DNA of 64,000 bases, taken from contig JAGBHT010000037.1 of NCBI GenBank assembly GCA_017935365.1, forward strand, positions 21,055-85,054, given 5' to 3'. This document shows, in pieces, positions 61,136-64,000 of this stretch. Within the stretch, counting starts at the first letter, position 1; each line of letters starts with the position of its first letter. The position numbers and the translations under genes are program-made. This DNA comes from Ruminiclostridium sp. Lineage in GTDB: Bacteria > Bacillota > Clostridia > Oscillospirales > Ruminococcaceae. The notes under the pieces were generated by a model, which had not been told where the DNA came from, did not search any database, and saw nothing but the letters and a program-made list of their open reading frames with translations.

Positions 61136-62437
61136 ATGAATTTTTTTCAGAAAGATATTGAAACAATGCCGAGAGCCGAGCTTGAAAAACTACAGCTCGA
61201 AAAACTGAAGTACATAACCAAATACTGCTATGACAACGTACCGCTTTATAAAAAGAAGTTTGATGAAGCAGGCTTTGACTGCTCAAAAATTAAAACGCTG
61301 TCAGACATACAGTACATACCTTATACAACTAAGGCGGATTTCCGCGACAACTATCCGTTCGGAATGTTCGCAACACCTTTAAAGAAAGTTACACGTCTTC
61401 ATGCGTCATCAGGCACTACAGGCAAGCCCACCGTTGTCGGCTATACCAAAAACGACCTTGATATGTGGTCTGACTGTATGGCAAGACTGGTTACAGCCGC
61501 AGGTGCAACCGATGAAGACATCGTGCAGATCTCATTCGGCTACGGACTTTTCACAGGTGCGCTCGGTCTGCACTACGGACTTGAAAAGATAGGCGCTACC
61601 GTTGTTCCATGCTCATCGGGCAACACCGAAAAGCAGGTCATGCTGATGAAGGACTTCGGTACAACTGCGCTTGTAGCAACACCGTCATACGCACTGAGAA
61701 TAGGCGAGGTCGCCGAGGAAATGGGCGTTAAGAGAGAAGAACTGAAACTGCGTTTAGGTCTGTTCGGCTCTGAGGGTTGCACACCCGAAATGAGAGCGCA
61801 GATTGAGGATTATCTGCACCTGCTTGCTACCGACAACTACGGTATGAGCGAGCTTATGGGACCGGGCGTATCGGGCGAATGTTCGCTACGCTGCGGTATG
61901 CACTTCAACGAGGATCACTTCCTCCCCGAGATCATCAATCCCGAAACAGGCGAGGTTCTCCCCGAGGGTTCAAAGGGCGAGCTTGTCATCACCACTCTTT
62001 CAAAAGAGGCTCTGCCTGTTCTGCGTTATCGTACAAAGGATATCACATCTATTACATACGAAAAGTGCGAATGCGGAAGAACTCACGCCCGTATGAGCAA
62101 GCCCTCCGGCAGAAGCGATGATATGCTTAAGATCAGAGGCGTTAATGTATTCCCCTCACAGATCGAGAGCGTTATTATGACTATACCGCAGATCGCTCCC
62201 CACTATCAGCTCGTTGTTACCCGTGAGGGAAGCAGTGACAGACTGGAAGTAAAGTGTGAGCTTGTTGACGGAAGCGTGCTTGAAAGCCTTGAATCGCTGT
62301 CCAACTTACAGAAAAATATCCACCACAATCTTAAGACGGTTCTCGGCATTGATACAAAGGTCACGCTTGTCGAGCCCAAGACGATCGAGCGTTTTGAGGG
62401 CAAGGCAAAGCGTGTAATCGACCTACGCAACAAGTAA
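61136..62437 (+). CDS. paaK: Phenylacetate-CoA ligase-like enzyme
   Basis: The 433-residue protein begins MNFFQKDIETMPRAELEKLQ. The AMP-forming signature is LHASSGTTGKPTVVGYTKND (about 90-109); the pocket DNYGMSELMGPGVSGEC and the hinge/C-terminal domain RSDDMLKIRGVNVFPSQIE follow. These match PaaK-type aryl-CoA ligases, which make phenylacetyl-CoA or similar arylacetyl-CoA from the acid, CoA and ATP. In gut clostridia this family also acts on aromatic-acid fermentation products. ATG 61136 chosen after GAGGGTTATAAA. The next gene is two bases downstream. Confidence 0.92.
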   Translation: MNFFQKDIETMPRAELEKLQLEKLKYITKYCYDNVPLYKKKFDEAGFDCSKIKTLSDIQYIPYTTKADFRDNYPFGMFATPLKKVTRLHASSGTTGKPTVVGYTKNDLDMWSDCMARLVTAAGATDEDIVQISFGYGLFTGALGLHYGLEKIGATVVPCSSGNTEKQVMLMKDFGTTALVATPSYALRIGEVAEEMGVKREELKLRLGLFGSEGCTPEMRAQIEDYLHLLATDNYGMSELMGPGVSGECSLRCGMHFNEDHFLPEIINPETGEVLPEGSKGELVITTLSKEALPVLRYRTKDITSITYEKCECGRTHARMSKPSGRSDDMLKIRGVNVFPSQIESVIMTIPQIAPHYQLVVTREGSSDRLEVKCELVDGSVLESLESLSNLQKNIHHNLKTVLGIDTKVTLVEPKTIERFEGKAKRVIDLRNK

Positions 62438-62438
62438 T

Positions 62439-62852
62439 ATGAAGCTGAAATATGATGAAGCGGATATGCACGCACAGCTTGTAAAGGTGCTGCATCCCGA
62501 TGAAACCGCAATGTTCCCCGTATACTGCGTATACAACGACAAATCCTTTATGGGAAGTGCTATGGAATACGGTTATTTAGCTGTTACCGACAAGGGCAGA
62601 CTGCTGATGATACGCTATGATTTTATAGGCGACGGCAACTGCGGTTCGTGTCCGCTCACCGCTATAAAGAGGCTTAAGATAAAGAAGCTCCTTATCGGTC
62701 AGTACAAGCTTGAATTTACGCTTATAACGGACGGTAAGGATTTCAGGACGACAGTACAGGTAGCACCGAAAATGGCTTTCGGAGCATTCCCCCATCAATA
62801 CGCAAATTTAAATATGCTGCTTGACGCACTGCGCCCTTATGCAGAAAATTAA
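62439..62852 (+). CDS. Small PH-like domain protein, function unknown
   Basis: The 137-residue protein has no signal or membrane helix. The pattern LAVTDKGRLLMIRYDFIGDG, followed by alternating strands (LEFTLITDGKDFRTTVQVAPKM) and a C-terminal helix (NLNMLLDALRPYA), fits a bacterial PH-like (GRAM/bPH) fold. This is a structural guess from the pattern only. It starts two bases after the ligase gene and is probably translated with it, but no functional connection is evident. Confidence 0.65.
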   Translation: MKLKYDEADMHAQLVKVLHPDETAMFPVYCVYNDKSFMGSAMEYGYLAVTDKGRLLMIRYDFIGDGNCGSCPLTAIKRLKIKKLLIGQYKLEFTLITDGKDFRTTVQVAPKMAFGAFPHQYANLNMLLDALRPYAEN

Positions 62853-62884
62853 AGAAAAAGAACAGAAAGAAAATAGAAACTAAA

Positions 62885-63355
62885 ATGTCACTTGAAAAAG
62901 TAAAGGAATATTTCAGGGCTTACGGCATAGAGGACAGAATAATTGAGCTGTCCGAGTCAAGTGCGACTGTCGAGCTTGCCGCTCACGCACTTCACACCGA
63001 GCCTTGCAGAATAGCAAAAACATTGTCGTTTATGCTGAATGACAGCCCAATACTTGTCGTAACGGCAGGCGATGTAAAGATCGACAATGCCAAGTACCGC
63101 CACGCATTTGGCGCAAAGGCAAAAATGCTTACCGCAGATCAGGCGGCAGAGCTTATCGGTCACGCTGTCGGCGGCATATGCCCGTTCGGACTGAATGACG
63201 GCGTTACCGTCTATCTTGACGAATCGCTGAAACAGTACGAAACAGTCTTCCCTGCCTGTGGAAGCTCAAACAGTGCTATAGAGCTTACAATCCCTGAGCT
63301 TGAAGAGTATTCGGGATATGAGAAGTGGGTAGACGTTACCAAAGCAGTGTCATGA
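62885..63355 (+). CDS. YbaK/ProX-type aminoacyl-tRNA deacylase
   Basis: The 156-residue protein is the YbaK/aa-tRNA deacylase fold: SSATVELAAHALHTEPCRIAKTLSF, IDNAKYRHAFGAKAKML and GGICPFGL near the C-terminus, the last matching the conserved GxxxPxG-like loop. It hydrolyses mischarged tRNA (Cys-tRNA-Pro for YbaK; Ala-tRNA-Pro for ProX). I cannot tell which specificity applies. It is last in the GH43-paaK group and ends before a terminator. ATG 62885. Confidence 0.9.
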   Translation: MSLEKVKEYFRAYGIEDRIIELSESSATVELAAHALHTEPCRIAKTLSFMLNDSPILVVTAGDVKIDNAKYRHAFGAKAKMLTADQAAELIGHAVGGICPFGLNDGVTVYLDESLKQYETVFPACGSSNSAIELTIPELEEYSGYEKWVDVTKAVS

Positions 63356-63509
63356 TGGCACAGGCAATTCGCCGTTCTGACAGCTTGCGGCTTGCGTAAC
63401 TTGCACTACCGGTGTGTGCTTACGCACACCCTCTTAACGCTTTCAGTAAACCGGAAATTGCTGAAAGCCGAAGCACGGCTATTCCTTATAAAAAGCAACA
63501 TAAAAATAG

Positions 63510-63550
63510 GCTGTGGCGAAATGCAAAAATTTCATCACAGCTTTTTAATT
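63510..63550 (+). terminator. Terminator after the ybaK-like gene
   Basis: GCTGTG-GC-GAAAT pairs with ATTTC-AT-CACAGC and CTTTTTAATTT follows. The 63356-63509 stretch before it has two hairpins (GGTGTGTGC/GCACACC; GCTTTCAG/CTGAAAGC) and no gene. Confidence 0.85.
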
Positions 63551-63739
63551 TATCCAAATTAATCAAAATTATAATTAAATATTTTACAAAAATGTCAAAG
63601 AAATAAATATACAGCCAACACCGCTGAAAACAGTTTCCGTGCCGATAAGATGTTAATAATTTCGTGAGTGTATCGGTGCAACTGCACTAACATTAACCTT
63701 TCAAAAAAACGCTACTAACTTAAGATATATGTACTAAAA

Positions 63740-64000
63740 CTGCGGACGTGTAGCGTTAAGCGTTCCTGAATAGATAGGATATACGATATTCGGGTGGTTA
63801 TCCGAGTTTAGCCAACACCCTAGCGGGGTACGGGTGTGGGTAAGGAAAGAGGGATGCCTGTCTGAGCATTGCAAAGGCAATGCTCCCGCTCCTCTCGTCG
63901 CTCAAGAGGAATAACTGATTTAGGAGAAAACCTAAGGGACAGGGTTAGGGGCTGCAAGTCCCTTATCCTGTTCCCTTTGGTTGTCTTCCGCGTGAATAGC
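63740..64000 (+). ncRNA. Structured non-coding sequence, possibly start of a group II intron (runs off the window)
   Basis: Several good stems follow one another with no ORF: GGATA/TATCC, ACACCC/GGGTGT, GAGCATTGC/GCAATGCTC, CCTCT/AGAGG, TTAGG/CCTAA, and GGGACAGG/CCTGTTCCC around an inner GGGG-CTGCAAGTCCC stem. The text GTGTAGCGTTAAG and AGCCAACACCC vaguely recalls group II intron domain I, whose 5' end is usually GUGYG. Identification is tentative because the rest lies outside. No other feature explains the region. Confidence 0.35.

Overview
The window looks like chromosome from a low-to-mid-GC, anaerobic, probably endospore-forming Firmicute of the Ruminococcaceae/Oscillospiraceae type ([Eubacterium] siraeum or a close relative is my guess). 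The evidence is a gerA-type spore germination operon, HrcA/CIRCE-controlled groESL, CsoR-controlled copper export, many lipoprotein solute-binding proteins, a poly(glycerol-phosphate)-type surface polymer cluster, strong sigma-A promoters with 17-bp spacers, and frequent TTG/GTG starts. The species call is inference. I found no rRNA, tRNA, CRISPR array, phage or transposase gene.

Layout. 1-1.4 kb: the start of an FtsX-type permease and its frameshifted ATPase. 1.6-5.5 kb: a PPP-type phosphatase, an amino-acid binding lipoprotein, an SGNH hydrolase lipoprotein and a ferredoxin-like protein behind a CRP/FNR-type palindrome. 5.7-8.1 kb: an amino-acid ABC importer. 8.2-11.5 kb: copZ-copA-csoR. 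11.6-13.6 kb: a decayed or mis-sequenced surface protein, followed by a TetR regulator. 14.5-17.5 kb: metNIQ behind a methionine-rich leader peptide and terminator/antiterminator. 17.6-22.6 kb: the germination operon and a DUF421/DUF4363 pair. 22.6-34.1 kb: four full paralogous saccharide-type binding lipoproteins plus one remnant, interrupted by GNAT, Na+/Ca2+ exchanger, glgA and a PocR-domain chemoreceptor-like protein. 34.3-38.1 kb: a GntR-ABC-permease operon. 38.3-42.4 kb: mnmA, a methyltransferase and a methionyl-tRNA synthetase. 42.6-44.6 kb: a LacI-sensor/GGDEF protein. 44.8-53.3 kb: two adjacent transcription units for export and synthesis of a glycerol-phosphate polymer. 53.4-54.0 kb: an atypical OmpR-like regulator. 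54.5-56.6 kb: groES-groEL. 56.7-59.3 kb: a lipoprotein and an AT-rich secreted papain-fold protein. 59.6-63.4 kb: GH43, PaaK, a small protein and YbaK. The last ~260 bases hold a strongly structured, apparently non-coding sequence that runs off the window.

Most distinctive observation: a consensus promoter overlapped by an 8-bp inverted repeat, then a 24-residue leader ORF with six Met codons and one Cys codon, then mutually exclusive antiterminator and terminator helices, just before metN. This has the form of ribosome-mediated attenuation of a methionine importer, whereas Firmicutes usually use S-box or T-box RNAs for this. A second micro-ORF ending in a Cys-rich tail lies between metI and metQ. 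Other notable points are interspersed repeat elements flanked by duplicated palindromes, expansion and decay of orphan binding proteins, a copper ATPase with metal-binding domains at both ends, a MetRS with a divergent KMSKS loop, and a TagF-GT4 fusion.

At least four suspected single-base indels fall in two loci (the 549-1264 ATPase and the 11625-13567 surface protein). Either these genes are decaying, or the assembly has short-indel errors; both loci should be resequenced before biological conclusions are drawn.
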